This document shows, in pieces, positions 26,265 through 34,725 of a stretch of DNA of 64,000 nucleotides; the stretch's first letter is position 1; the number at the start of each line of letters is the position of its first letter. Under the pieces are notes generated by a model that was not told the origin of the DNA, did not search any database, and was given only the letters and a program-made list of their open reading frames with translations. This DNA comes from Verrucomicrobia subdivision 3 bacterium UBA693 (GTDB lineage Bacteria; Verrucomicrobiota; Verrucomicrobiia; Limisphaerales; UBA8199), in NCBI GenBank assembly GCA_002298785.1, contig DBMR01000106.1, forward strand, positions 3,521-67,520. Reading direction: 5' to 3'. A program made the position numbers and the translations under genes.

Positions 26265-26527
26265 TTCGCCTGCGGTTCACCGAGAATTTCCGTGATCTTG
26301 ATGCCGAAGCGACTGTCCACGACGACCACTTCGCCGCGGGCGACGACTTTGGTGTTAACCGAGAGTTGCACCGGTTCATCGGCGAGCTTGTCGAGTTGGA
26401 CCACGGAGCCGGTGCGTAGTTGCAGAACCTCGCGCATGGGCATGTGGCAGCCGCCCAGTTCAACCGTGAGATTTACCGGCACATCCAGGAGGACGCTTAA
26501 ATTGGGAGTTTCGGTGGGGTTACTCAT
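26261..26527 (-). CDS. fliN: Flagellar motor switch protein FliN
   Basis: This 88-aa protein consists essentially of one SpoA (surface presentation of antigens) domain: VLLDVPVNLTVELGGCHMPMREVLQL, then GSVVQLDKLADEPVQLSVN and KVVARGEVVVVDSRFGIKI. It forms the lower C-ring with FliM and takes part in rotation switching and export docking. It lacks the N-terminal extension found in many FliN proteins (often 130 aa or more), so this is a minimal version. It overlaps fliM and fliO by 4 bp each. Confidence 0.94.
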   Translation of the reverse strand: MSNPTETPNLSVLLDVPVNLTVELGGCHMPMREVLQLRTGSVVQLDKLADEPVQLSVNTKVVARGEVVVVDSRFGIKITEILGEPQAK

Positions 26528-27543
26528 ACGATTTTCGGTGTCTGATCCAGGAGTTCAACCGCCCAGTGATTGCCGAGGGTGCCGAGGCGCGCCCGGAACT
26601 TCGGCAGGTTGCCCACGCTCACTTGGACTGCGCTAACGCTTTCCGGTTCGAGGGGGATAATGTCCCCGGGTTTGAGATTACCGAGTTGTCCGGCGGTGAG
26701 CTTGAGGCCATGCCATTGGGCCGTGACCTGCGCTTTCACGTCGTCGAAGTTGTGGTTCCAGGCGATCCGGGCCTGGTTGGCCGGATTGGCAGGGCTTTCT
26801 TGCTGGTTCGATTGGCCGAGTTGCCGCACCAGGGATTCGACGGTGAAATAGGGAAAGGCCAGTTGCAGGGTTTCGAGGCTGTCGCCCACCCGCACTTCCA
26901 TCGCCACGCACAGCATCACGGTGTCATGAGTAGCCGTTTGCAGGAAGCGCGCGTTGTTTTCCTGGCCGATGATGGTGGGGCGCAGTTCCGTGGATTTGCG
27001 CCAAAGCGCGCACCATTCCCCCAGCACGAGGCGCACGATCTCGTCGTGCAAAGCGATTTCGATTTCACTCAGACCGCGGCTGGCATTCACCGATTGGGCC
27101 GAGCCCCCCAGCAGTCGATCCACCATGGTCAGTCCGAGCCGTGGCGGCATGTCCAACAGACAAGTGCCCCGCAACGGTTCGGCTTTGAACAAGGTAAGAA
27201 TCGTCGGATTGGCGAGGTTTTCCGTGAATTGGTGGTAGAGGATGGTTTGCAGCTTCGCGAGTTGGATTTCCACCTCGAGACGCAGGTAATTGGCCAGCCG
27301 ACCGGACAGGGAGCGAGCGAACTCTTCGTGGCGCGAACGGACTCGGCGCAATTCGTTGGAGGTCAAGAACGCCGGTTGGCGAAAGTCGCAAGGCCTGATT
27401 TCTTCTCTTTTGGCCTGGTTACCGGTGCTCGCAGGGACCGCAGTCGGAGCGGCGGCCGCTTCGGACCGGGCGTCAGACAACGGTCGATCCGCCTCCTCAG
27501 TAGGGAGGACAGTGCGACCGGGTGACAGGTTCTCCAGGCTCAT
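26524..27543 (-). CDS. fliM: Flagellar motor switch protein FliM
   Basis: This 339-aa C-ring protein has a middle CheC-like domain with LLDMPPRLGLTMVDRLLGG and LSEIEIALHDEIVRLVLGEW, and a C-terminal SpoA domain (VKAQVTAQWHGLKLTAGQLGNLKPGDIIPL). The N-terminal 45 residues are a polar Ser/Ala/Glu-rich linker and do not contain the LSQ-x-EIDALL motif that binds phospho-CheY in most FliM proteins. The start cannot be much earlier, since fliL ends 2 bp upstream. It follows fliL and overlaps fliN by 4 bp. Confidence 0.93.
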   Translation of the reverse strand: MSLENLSPGRTVLPTEEADRPLSDARSEAAAAPTAVPASTGNQAKREEIRPCDFRQPAFLTSNELRRVRSRHEEFARSLSGRLANYLRLEVEIQLAKLQTILYHQFTENLANPTILTLFKAEPLRGTCLLDMPPRLGLTMVDRLLGGSAQSVNASRGLSEIEIALHDEIVRLVLGEWCALWRKSTELRPTIIGQENNARFLQTATHDTVMLCVAMEVRVGDSLETLQLAFPYFTVESLVRQLGQSNQQESPANPANQARIAWNHNFDDVKAQVTAQWHGLKLTAGQLGNLKPGDIIPLEPESVSAVQVSVGNLPKFRARLGTLGNHWAVELLDQTPKIV

Positions 27544-27544
27544 G

Positions 27545-28120
27545 TTATTGAACGGCGAATTCGGTTAGGTAGATTTCCTGGACGGCTCCGCTGCCCAGGA
27601 TGTGATTAAAGCCGGAAATCAGTTCGCTGCGGATTAGATTGCGGGCGCCGGGCTTTTCGAGGTCGGTGATAGTCTTGGTGCTGAGCAAACCGCAAGCGAC
27701 ATCGCGCAATTGCGCGTCGTTCTTTTCCACTTTTTCCTTCAGCCCCGGAGTGCCGCCAACGAGCGTGAGGCTTGTGAGCAGATACCGTGAGCCCATGGTG
27801 CCGGAAACGTTTACCAGTAGTTTTGTCAGTGGCACATTCTCGGAGGAACTGGTCGCCGGACCGCCGTGTCCAGAACCGCTCTCTTTGCCTTCGAGCCCTT
27901 CGGCTTTGGCAACCATCGGGGTGATGCCCAGGCCTTTTTGCAGCTTCGGCAGCAGGATGAAGGTGGTGACCGCGTACGCCAGCACCGGCATGATCGCCAC
28001 CGAGGTCAACAGCGGCAGCCATCCGGCCAGTTTGGACGGGGGTGCGGCGGCGGTTTCGGCGGCAGGGTTGGCTTCCTGGCGTTCTTCGCCTTTCGGTGTG
28101 TCGGGGCGTGAGGCGGGCAT
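27545..28120 (-). CDS. fliL: Flagellar basal body-associated protein FliL
   Basis: This 191-aa bitopic membrane protein surrounds the stator. It has a cytoplasmic N-terminus of about 35 residues, one transmembrane helix (LLTSVAIMPVLAYAVTTFIL), and a periplasmic domain with LLVNVSGTMGSRYLLTSLTL and LRDVACGLLSTKTITDLEKPG, then LGSGAVQEIYLTEFAVQ at the C-terminus. The ending is characteristic of FliL. Position between flgE and fliM is a common arrangement. Length is normal (about 150-190 aa). Confidence 0.92.
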   Translation of the reverse strand: MPASRPDTPKGEERQEANPAAETAAAPPSKLAGWLPLLTSVAIMPVLAYAVTTFILLPKLQKGLGITPMVAKAEGLEGKESGSGHGGPATSSSENVPLTKLLVNVSGTMGSRYLLTSLTLVGGTPGLKEKVEKNDAQLRDVACGLLSTKTITDLEKPGARNLIRSELISGFNHILGSGAVQEIYLTEFAVQ

Positions 28121-28132
28121 GGCGGCTAGGGG

Positions 28133-28951
28133 TTAGCGTTTGAGGTTGACGATATCCTGCAACATTTCGTCGCTGGTGGTGATCACCTTGGCGTTCGCTT
28201 GAAAGGCTCGCTGCGTGGTGATCATCGAGGCAAATTCATTGGTGAGATCGACGTTCGACGTTTCCACGGCGCCGGCTTGGAGGCTGCCGAGGCCGTTGCT
28301 TTGTGGCGCGGAAGTCTGGGTCAGCGGTCCGGCCGAGGCCATGCCGGAGTACATATTGCCGCCTTCTTTCACCAGCGATTGTGGGTTTGAAAAACTCTGG
28401 AGCAGGACCTGGCCCCGGGTAAAGGAAGTGCCGTCGCTGAGGCGCACCGTCAATTTGCCCTGGTTGTCAAAGGCGAATCCGGTCACCGAGGCGCCTGGTG
28501 TAGTGCTCGCTGGCGCGCCGGTGGCATCGATCAGGATATCTCCGCGAGTGCTTAAACCGCTGTCCGAAAAACCCTGCACGCGGAACCCGGCGTCATTCAC
28601 CAGGTAACCGCCGTTGTCCACGTGAAATTCCCCGCTGCGGGTGGCAAACGTATTGCCATCCACGGAATTTCGGACGACAAAGAAACCATTGCCGGCGATG
28701 GCCAGATCGGTCGGGGCGCCCGTCGCTGAGATGGTGCCTTGGGAGAACTGGTTCCGAATGGAACTGGTGTTTACGCCGGAACCCACTTGGAAGGCCGGGC
28801 CGCCGACGGCCTGGCTAAAGGTGTCTTCGAAAAGCGTGCGTGCGCCTTTGAAGCCCGTGGTATTGACGTTGGCGATGTTATTGCCAATGACATCCATCCG
28901 TTGTTGCATTTGTTGGATGCCACTGACGCCGGTGAATAAGGAAGAGAGCAT
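28133..28951 (-). CDS. flgE: Flagellar hook protein FlgE, short form
   Basis: This 272-aa protein belongs to the FlgE/FlgF/FlgG family. The N-terminus has MLSSLFTGVSGIQQMQQ and GNNIANVNTTGFKGAR, and the C-terminus ends SDEMLQDIVNLKR. I call it hook protein because flgD (hook cap) and fliK (hook length) directly precede it and distinct FlgF and FlgG genes exist elsewhere in the cluster. It is much shorter than typical FlgE (about 400 aa), with almost no insert in the variable middle domain. A smaller hook subunit or a second FlgG-like rod protein are the alternatives. Confidence 0.82.
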   Translation of the reverse strand: MLSSLFTGVSGIQQMQQRMDVIGNNIANVNTTGFKGARTLFEDTFSQAVGGPAFQVGSGVNTSSIRNQFSQGTISATGAPTDLAIAGNGFFVVRNSVDGNTFATRSGEFHVDNGGYLVNDAGFRVQGFSDSGLSTRGDILIDATGAPASTTPGASVTGFAFDNQGKLTVRLSDGTSFTRGQVLLQSFSNPQSLVKEGGNMYSGMASAGPLTQTSAPQSNGLGSLQAGAVETSNVDLTNEFASMITTQRAFQANAKVITTSDEMLQDIVNLKR

Positions 28952-28956
28952 ATGAA

Positions 28957-29391
28957 TTAACCTTTGGTTGGGGTCACCGTGACTGTGCGCACCTGGTCCA
29001 GGCCATAAAGGTGACCGTTGACTTCAATTTTTGGCACCCCTGCCTCGACTCGCATGGCGCTGACCACGCCACTGATGGTTTTGCCGTTGTCCTGCAATTC
29101 CACGGTGCGCCCGAGGAGTTGATGGCTTTGCAGAAATTCCTGTTCCAGCCGGAGCGAACTTAGCTGATCACCCATGCCTTTGGTTTGTTCCAGCGCGTTG
29201 AATTGCGCCATTTGCGCGATGAAATCCGTGTCCTTGGTAGGATTCAACGGATCCTGCGCGGAAAGTTGCGTCACCAGCAGCTTGAGAAAATCATCCTGGC
29301 CCAGCGTCTTGACGGGCAGGCGCGAGGCGTTGGTGGTGTAAAGGCCGGCGGCGGCGGCGGCGGCGGCGGAAGCAGTGATGGAGTCGCTCAT
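28957..29391 (-). CDS. flgD: Hook assembly scaffold protein FlgD
   Basis: This 144-aa protein caps the growing hook. The FlgD N-terminal signature is clear: LGQDDFLKLLVTQLSAQDPLNPTKDTDFIAQMAQFNALEQ in residues 30-72. The remainder carries part of the beta-rich region (VELQDNGKTISGVVSAMRVE), but the full FlgD Ig-like and Tudor-like domains seen in longer homologues (about 220 aa) are reduced. It lies between fliK and flgE in the usual order. Confidence 0.92.
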   Translation of the reverse strand: MSDSITASAAAAAAAGLYTTNASRLPVKTLGQDDFLKLLVTQLSAQDPLNPTKDTDFIAQMAQFNALEQTKGMGDQLSSLRLEQEFLQSHQLLGRTVELQDNGKTISGVVSAMRVEAGVPKIEVNGHLYGLDQVRTVTVTPTKG

Positions 29392-29403
29392 AAACTTGTT
29401 ATC

Positions 29404-30666
29404 TCAGGCCCAATATTCGCAGCGTTGCATGACGGGCGCGGCTTGCGGATGCGCGGCACCCACCCGCACCCGTTTCGCCGGCGGGACCGGCGGCAGGCTC
29501 TGTTCTTCGTTAAAAATCGATGGAAACGGCGGGTGCTGTTGGTGCTGCCCGCGCTGTTGAAAGTCAAAAGTGCGCTCAGAATGCAGGGCGGCGAGTTGCA
29601 CTCCCTGACGTTCCAGTCGTTGTTGCAGATCCTTCCAACCCGCTTCGAAGGCGGCCCGGTCGCCTTTCTGCATTTCTGCTGTCGCTTCCACCTGGCCGCG
29701 GTGCATCCGTAGATGCAGCGTCAGTTCCGTGCCGGCATCCGGCTTGATCACGACGGATAGCGATTGTTCATCCGCTCGCTTGAGTAGCAGCGTGCAGTCG
29801 GTGACTGCGGCATGCAGTTTCTCGAGGCCCTCCAACCGGTGCAAATTGACCGGCGTTACTGTGGCGTCGTCAGTGGCGGTTGTCGTTGGCGTGGGAAGAG
29901 GTTGGCTTGTAAGTGACTCGTTTACAGCGAGTTGATGCGGTGACGGTGGAAGTTGCGCCGCTTTGCGGCTCACTTCAGCGAAAGCACGTGCCCCCGGCAA
30001 ATTTTGCTGCCCGGAAACGGCATTTTCGTCCTGTTGTTGCATCATTTCCACTGTGATAGGTGATTTAGCAACCATCATGCCACGGAGGTCGGCGGGAGCT
30101 TTCGGCCCTTCCGGAGGCGGCTTTTCATCCATCTGATTGGGACCGTGTTGCGGCGGTGGAATCGCTTTCGGACGCTCGTAGGCTCGAGGCGGTGCGGGGC
30201 CAGAGGGCGATGTGGAGTCATTCTCTGACCCGGTTAGGTCGGTCTCCACTGCCTCCGAAGCGCCCGAGGAATCGAGATGGTCAGAAGTGGGTGGAGTAGC
30301 GTCGGTTTTTGGGTTTGCGATGGATTCCTTCCCGCCAGTTTCAGGGTCGAGAGTTACCTGGCTTGTCCCCGGCAGGCATGCGGTCAAATCTGGAGAGGGC
30401 AGGGGTTGGGGCGGGGGAGATGTGCTGATCGCGGGCCAGGGTAGCCAGGCCAGATTGGCAGAGGTCTCGGGAGGAGCAGGTTCACGTTCATCGCGTTCCT
30501 GCGGTTCCTCAGACTCGCTGTCATGAGGTTCCTTTTTCTCCGGCTTGGCGGCGAGCTGGAAAAACTCGGCGAAAGCGCCGGGAGATCCGCCATGGGCCGG
30601 TTCGGGGCGCTCCGGCGGGTCAGCGGACTTAACGCTCGGAGCTTCCGGCAGTCGGGCGGCGTTCAT
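29404..30666 (-). CDS. fliK: Flagellar hook-length control protein FliK
   Basis: This 420-aa protein probably acts as the hook ruler and triggers the export switch. The first 290 residues are low-complexity and Pro/Ser/Glu-rich, as expected of the extended ruler part. The C-terminal domain fits the Flg_hook fold: SLSVVIKPDAGTELTLHLRM and GQVEATAEMQKGDRAAFEAGWKDLQQRLERQGVQ. The last 50 residues are basic and Gln/Pro-rich. Weak general conservation is usual for FliK. Its position before flgD and flgE and the 4-bp overlap with the MotE-like gene strengthen the call. Confidence 0.85.
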   Translation of the reverse strand: MNAARLPEAPSVKSADPPERPEPAHGGSPGAFAEFFQLAAKPEKKEPHDSESEEPQERDEREPAPPETSANLAWLPWPAISTSPPPQPLPSPDLTACLPGTSQVTLDPETGGKESIANPKTDATPPTSDHLDSSGASEAVETDLTGSENDSTSPSGPAPPRAYERPKAIPPPQHGPNQMDEKPPPEGPKAPADLRGMMVAKSPITVEMMQQQDENAVSGQQNLPGARAFAEVSRKAAQLPPSPHQLAVNESLTSQPLPTPTTTATDDATVTPVNLHRLEGLEKLHAAVTDCTLLLKRADEQSLSVVIKPDAGTELTLHLRMHRGQVEATAEMQKGDRAAFEAGWKDLQQRLERQGVQLAALHSERTFDFQQRGQHQQHPPFPSIFNEEQSLPPVPPAKRVRVGAAHPQAAPVMQRCEYWA

Positions 30667-31268
30667 GGTTTATCCAGCGCTCCTGGAGGCAGCGTGAGAC
30701 GCAGGCGGTAGGATAATTGGGCCGCGCGTTTGAGGCTGGCCGGGTCTTGCCGGGCAAAAGTCTCCAGAACCAGGGCTGAGTCCGTGTCTTTCATCATGGC
30801 CAGAATCCGGGTCGCCTGGGAATCGTCCAGCGCCGCGAGCAGTTTGGCGGCGGCGTCTGGTTTCATGGTGGAGTACATTTTGGCCAGCCGCTTGAGGTTG
30901 CTCGCTTCCTCTTGTTTCACGCACGTCACGGTGCGGTCCAATTGTGCCTGGAGGCGGGCCACGGTTTGGGTGACGACGGTGATTTCCTGCCATTCTGCTT
31001 TGAGCCGGGCCTCGAGGGCGGCGAGATCGTGCGCGCGATTGCGCAAGTTTTCTCGCTCCGCGCGGGCTTCAGTCAGCAATTGTTCCAGTTCCGGGTTTTT
31101 GTATTCCCAGGAAGGCACGAGGCGGTTGGCCGCGTTGGCGATGCCGGCGACCGGTGCGGGGAGGTGACGGAGGTTTTTCTCCGGGTTAAGAAAGAGCCAG
31201 GTAGACACGCAGTAGGTCAGCGTGCAGGCGATGGTGCCGAACCAGGGGGTATGAAGAAAGCGGATCAT
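30663..31268 (-). CDS. MotE-like flagellar protein with MgtE-N-type domain
   Basis: This 201-aa protein has one N-terminal transmembrane helix (TIACTLTYCVSTWLFL), a long coiled coil (LLTEARAERENLRNRAHDLAALEARLKAEW), and a C-terminal domain resembling the N-terminal cytosolic domain of the MgtE magnesium transporter (MYSTMKPDAAAKLLAALDDSQATRILAMM). This combination is found in MotE/FliG-like chaperones located beside fliJ in many flagellar clusters; in rhizobia, MotE is a chaperone for MotC. Here the protein may support motor assembly at the inner membrane. It overlaps fliJ and fliK by 4 bp each. Confidence 0.8.
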   Translation of the reverse strand: MIRFLHTPWFGTIACTLTYCVSTWLFLNPEKNLRHLPAPVAGIANAANRLVPSWEYKNPELEQLLTEARAERENLRNRAHDLAALEARLKAEWQEITVVTQTVARLQAQLDRTVTCVKQEEASNLKRLAKMYSTMKPDAAAKLLAALDDSQATRILAMMKDTDSALVLETFARQDPASLKRAAQLSYRLRLTLPPGALDKP

Positions 31269-31738
31269 GAGAACTGGGTGGCGGGGGTGGCAAAGAGTGC
31301 GGACCGTCCGAAAGTGGCGGAGACGCGGTCATCGATTTGCTTCTGCTCGGCGCGGTTACCCTCTGCGGCATACTCCCGGTGGCGGCGGTCGCGCAGTTTG
31401 GCCAGGATTTCGCGCTTCTGACGCGCGATCTGCCAGGCGGACAGGGCTTGTTGGACATGGGTGGCGGCTTCGCGTCGCTGAATTTCAAGTTGCTCCAACC
31501 GCTCCTTTAGTCCGTGGGCGTAGAGGCGGACATGTTCTAAACGCCAAGCCTGGCAACCGCCGGTGGCGGCGTTGTTCACGCCCTGCCAGCAGAGGTGCAG
31601 TTCGGCCTGGGCCTGCTCGACGCGTTGGCGGGCAATCTCCAGTTGATGCAAAGCGCGGCCATAACGGCGTTCGGCTTCCTCTTCACGGTCTTCACGCAAC
31701 TTGAGGATGGATTGCAGTTCAAAACGGAAGCGTTTCAT
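31265..31738 (-). CDS. fliJ: Flagellar export protein FliJ
   Basis: This 157-aa protein is predicted to be an antiparallel coiled coil throughout. It starts MKRFRFELQSILKLREDREEEAERRYG, the typical FliJ N-terminus. FliJ is the central stalk of the export ATPase ring and escorts chaperones. The position directly after fliI, with a 4-bp overlap, is diagnostic. FliJ proteins vary in sequence, and length here (usually about 145-150 aa) is normal. Confidence 0.92.
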   Translation of the reverse strand: MKRFRFELQSILKLREDREEEAERRYGRALHQLEIARQRVEQAQAELHLCWQGVNNAATGGCQAWRLEHVRLYAHGLKERLEQLEIQRREAATHVQQALSAWQIARQKREILAKLRDRRHREYAAEGNRAEQKQIDDRVSATFGRSALFATPATQFS

Positions 31739-33111
31739 AGTTTAGCGGGAGTTCGGGTCAGGGGGTTGCCGGCGGGTTTGACGAGCGTTTGGGCCAGGTC
31801 GGCCCAGCTATCTTTCAAAGCCGCTCCCTGCCGGATGTCCTGGGTCAAAAAGCGTTTGAGCGGTTCTTCCAGTCGAATGGCTTCGTCGATTACCGGGCTG
31901 CTGCCCGCCGGATAGGCGCCGATGCTGATCAAGTCCTGGTTCTTGCGGTAAACCGCGAGGTGTTCTCGCGCTCGGGACGTCAGTTCCAATTGATCGCGGC
32001 TTAACAGATCCCGGTTCAACCGGCTGACGCTTTCCAGCACTTCGATGGCGGGATAATGGTTGCGAGCAGCCAGTTCCCGGCTGAGCACGATGTGGCCGTC
32101 CAAAATGGAACGTACCGCGTCCGCGATCGGATCATTCATGTCGTCGGCTTCAACCAAGACGGTGAACAGGCCGGTGATGAAGCCTTGCTCACCGGCGCCG
32201 GCGCGCTCGAGCAATTGGGGCAGAAGGGTGAAAACCGACGGGGTGTAACCGCGGGTGGCGGGCGGTTCGCCAATGGCCAGGCCAATCTCGCGCTGGGCCA
32301 TCGCGAAACGAGTGACGGAGTCCATCATGAGCAGGACATTTTGTCCCGCGTCGCGAAAATGCTCGGCCACGGCCATCGCCAGGAGGGCTCCTTTGAGCCG
32401 CAGCAGGGGCGGTTCGTTCGAGGTGACCGTCACGATGACCGATTTTTGCCGCCCGCGTTCGTCCAGGTCTTTTTCGATGAACTCGCGCACTTCGCGGCCG
32501 CGCTCACCGATGAGGGCAATGACATTGACATCGGCCTCAGCCTGGCTGGCCATCATGCCCAGCAGGGTGGACTTGCCGACGCCGCTCCCGGCGAAAATGC
32601 CCAGGCGCTGGCCTCGTCCGCACGGGATAAAAGTGTCGATGGCTTTGACGCCGGTGCGGAACACCTGCTGAATGCGCTGGCGCCGGAGTGGATGCGGCGG
32701 TTGCAAGCTCAACCCGATGCTGCGGTTGCCGGTTAGCGGCCCCAGGTGGTCCAGCGGTTCGCCCAGGCCATTGATCACACGGCCTTTGATGTTGTCATCG
32801 ATGCGCACGCGCAACGGTTGCCGCAACGCTACCACCTCGCTGCCCGGACGAATGCCGCGCGTTTCACCCAACGCCATCAGCAGCAGGTGATGGTTCTTAA
32901 AACCGACCACCTCGGCCAACATCGCCGCCTCGTCCGCGCCGGACTCGATGCGACAAATTTCTCCGAGCGCCGCCATGGGCCCTTCCGACTCGATCACCAA
33001 GCCGGTGACTTGCACCACTCGTCCGCGCGCGATGGTGGGGCGGATGTTCTGGACACGGTACAACGCTTCCTGAAGGACGGAACCGCAGGGGTGGGCGATC
33101 AGCGGGTTCAT
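31735..33111 (-). CDS. fliI: Flagellar export ATPase FliI
   Basis: This 458-aa F1-beta-like ATPase powers flagellar protein export on the cytoplasmic side. The Walker A motif GSGVGKST is at residues 175-182, preceded by the family segment TGVKAIDTFIPCGRGQRLGIF. Walker B lies in VLLMMDSVTRFAMAQREIGLA, and GEPPATRGYTPSVFTLLPQLLERAG is a FliI signature. The length is typical. The start overlaps the fliH stop by 4 bp and the end overlaps fliJ, giving the standard fliH-fliI-fliJ set. Confidence 0.96.
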   Translation of the reverse strand: MNPLIAHPCGSVLQEALYRVQNIRPTIARGRVVQVTGLVIESEGPMAALGEICRIESGADEAAMLAEVVGFKNHHLLLMALGETRGIRPGSEVVALRQPLRVRIDDNIKGRVINGLGEPLDHLGPLTGNRSIGLSLQPPHPLRRQRIQQVFRTGVKAIDTFIPCGRGQRLGIFAGSGVGKSTLLGMMASQAEADVNVIALIGERGREVREFIEKDLDERGRQKSVIVTVTSNEPPLLRLKGALLAMAVAEHFRDAGQNVLLMMDSVTRFAMAQREIGLAIGEPPATRGYTPSVFTLLPQLLERAGAGEQGFITGLFTVLVEADDMNDPIADAVRSILDGHIVLSRELAARNHYPAIEVLESVSRLNRDLLSRDQLELTSRAREHLAVYRKNQDLISIGAYPAGSSPVIDEAIRLEEPLKRFLTQDIRQGAALKDSWADLAQTLVKPAGNPLTRTPAKL

Positions 33112-33683
33112 GAGGCCAGGGCCTCCGCCAGCAGTTGGCGCCGGGTTTCGCGTCGGGCATCGATGACGCCGAATTGAGTGGTCACGATGCAGCCGCCGCG
33201 GTTGACGGCGGCCGACGGTTCAAATTGGAAAGACTGGCTCGGTCCGGGCTGCAGCAACGGAGATGCGGATTGCTGCAAGAGGGCGAGATCCTCCGGGTGC
33301 AATTTAATTTGAAAAGCCGTGGCTTGATCGGCGTCCGCGATCGCGGCGCGTACCGACGCGGCCACAACCGGGGCGGTAACCGGCAAGTCGCCTACGATTT
33401 TTTCCGCGATGGCCATGGCCAGTTGCACCATGGCTTGTTCGGACTGACGGATGACATCGGCGGCGGCCTTTTGGAGTGAGGTCAGGACGCCAGTCTGCAG
33501 GGACATGATCTCCGCGCGTTGGGCGATGAGTTGTTGGCTGAGGCGGCTTTCTCCGGCGGCGGCGCCGCGCGCAAACGCAGCTTCCTCGCGCGCCAGGGCC
33601 TGGTCGATCGAGACGGAGCGCAGGCTGCTCAGTTGCGCGTCTTTGAGCGGAGCGTGCAGGCGGAGCGGCTCACGCCATGGCAT
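33108..33683 (-). CDS. fliH: Flagellar export regulator FliH
   Basis: This 191-aa protein is probably the peripheral stalk that links FliI to the export gate and C-ring. An Ala/Glu-rich N-terminal half forms a helix (SIDQALAREEAAFARGAAAGESRL). The C-terminal half resembles the V/F-type E/delta domain: MVQLAMAIAEKIVGDLPV, then IKLHPEDLALL and SAAVNRGGCIVTTQFGVIDARRETR, the last being a typical FliH/YscL ending. It overlaps fliG by 14 bp and fliI by 4 bp. Confidence 0.92.
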   Translation of the reverse strand: MPWREPLRLHAPLKDAQLSSLRSVSIDQALAREEAAFARGAAAGESRLSQQLIAQRAEIMSLQTGVLTSLQKAAADVIRQSEQAMVQLAMAIAEKIVGDLPVTAPVVAASVRAAIADADQATAFQIKLHPEDLALLQQSASPLLQPGPSQSFQFEPSAAVNRGGCIVTTQFGVIDARRETRRQLLAEALAS

Positions 33684-34725
33684 AACGCGCTCCTTTCCGG
33701 GTGGTTTCCGCCAGGTCGACGTCGCCTTCCGCTTCGAGCTTGCGCACGGCCTCGATGATTTTCATCTGTGAGCTCTCGATGTCGCGCAGCTTCATCGGGC
33801 CCATGAACGAGATTTCTTCCTGCACTGTTTCGGCGGCACGCTTGGAGATGCAGCCCAGCAACGCTTGTTTGAGATTGTCGCTGGCGGTTTTCAATGCGAT
33901 GGCCAGATCGCGCAAATCGACTTCGCGCAGGATCCGCTGCAAGGTCGCCGGCTCCAACCGGACCATGTCCTCGAAGGTGAACATCTTCTGCCGGATCGCA
34001 GTGCCTAATTCCGCGTTGCGCTCCTCGATGGAGGCCAGCACGCTCTTGCCGGCGTTCTTGTCCATGGCATTCAGCAGATCGGCCGCCGTCTTGACGCCGC
34101 CGGTTTGATTCAGCGCCCGGACCTGCTGGGAGCCGCGCTTGCTGACCAACACTTTGACGACGGTTTCCACCACTTCAATGGGTGTGGGGCCAAGGGTTGC
34201 CACGCGCTCCAAAATGCGGTCACGTGCATCGGGCGGGAAGTAGGTCAGACATTCCGCCGCCTTTTCCGTCTCCACGTAACTCAACACCAGGGCCACCGTT
34301 TGCGGTTGCTCCTCGCGGATCAAATTAAAGATTTGGCGAGGCTCCATCTCGGCCACTTCCTGCATGGCCACCAGCGGTGTTCGCGTCGGGCTGACGCGCC
34401 CAATGATCTCGGTGGCTTTGAAGAGGCCGACCGTTTTTTCGAGCGTGGCGCGGGCAGCATCCACTCCGCCTGCCAATGAAGCTCCGGCCTGGACTGCTAC
34501 TTCGGAAAATTCGCGCAGCAGCTCCTGCTGGATTTCCTGGCTGATGAGCTGCATTTTCGCCATTTCCGCGGTGATGGTTTCGACTTCCGGCAACTCGAAA
34601 CGCTTGAGCACGGTGGCGGCGTTTTCCGGCCCGAGCATGACCAGCAGCGCGGCCAGTTTCTGCACTTTGGTCAAACGTTCGTAATCGCCGCCCTCAGCCC
34701 GGGTGGTTGAATCAAGAGGCGTCAT
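33670..34725 (-). CDS. fliG: Flagellar motor switch protein FliG
   Basis: This 351-aa C-ring protein contacts MotA and couples torque. Recognisable parts are the N-terminal LTKVQKLAALLVMLGPENAATVLKRF, the middle-domain EEQPQTVALVLSYVE (a variant of the EHPQT motif), and the C-terminal torque helix region DMVRLEPATLQRILREVDLRDLAIALK followed by ISKRAAETVQEEISFMGP. I chose the ATG at 34725 over a GTG at 34749; it overlaps fliF by 14 bp. Length is slightly above the norm of about 335 aa. Confidence 0.95.
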   Translation of the reverse strand: MTPLDSTTRAEGGDYERLTKVQKLAALLVMLGPENAATVLKRFELPEVETITAEMAKMQLISQEIQQELLREFSEVAVQAGASLAGGVDAARATLEKTVGLFKATEIIGRVSPTRTPLVAMQEVAEMEPRQIFNLIREEQPQTVALVLSYVETEKAAECLTYFPPDARDRILERVATLGPTPIEVVETVVKVLVSKRGSQQVRALNQTGGVKTAADLLNAMDKNAGKSVLASIEERNAELGTAIRQKMFTFEDMVRLEPATLQRILREVDLRDLAIALKTASDNLKQALLGCISKRAAETVQEEISFMGPMKLRDIESSQMKIIEAVRKLEAEGDVDLAETTRKGARYAMA

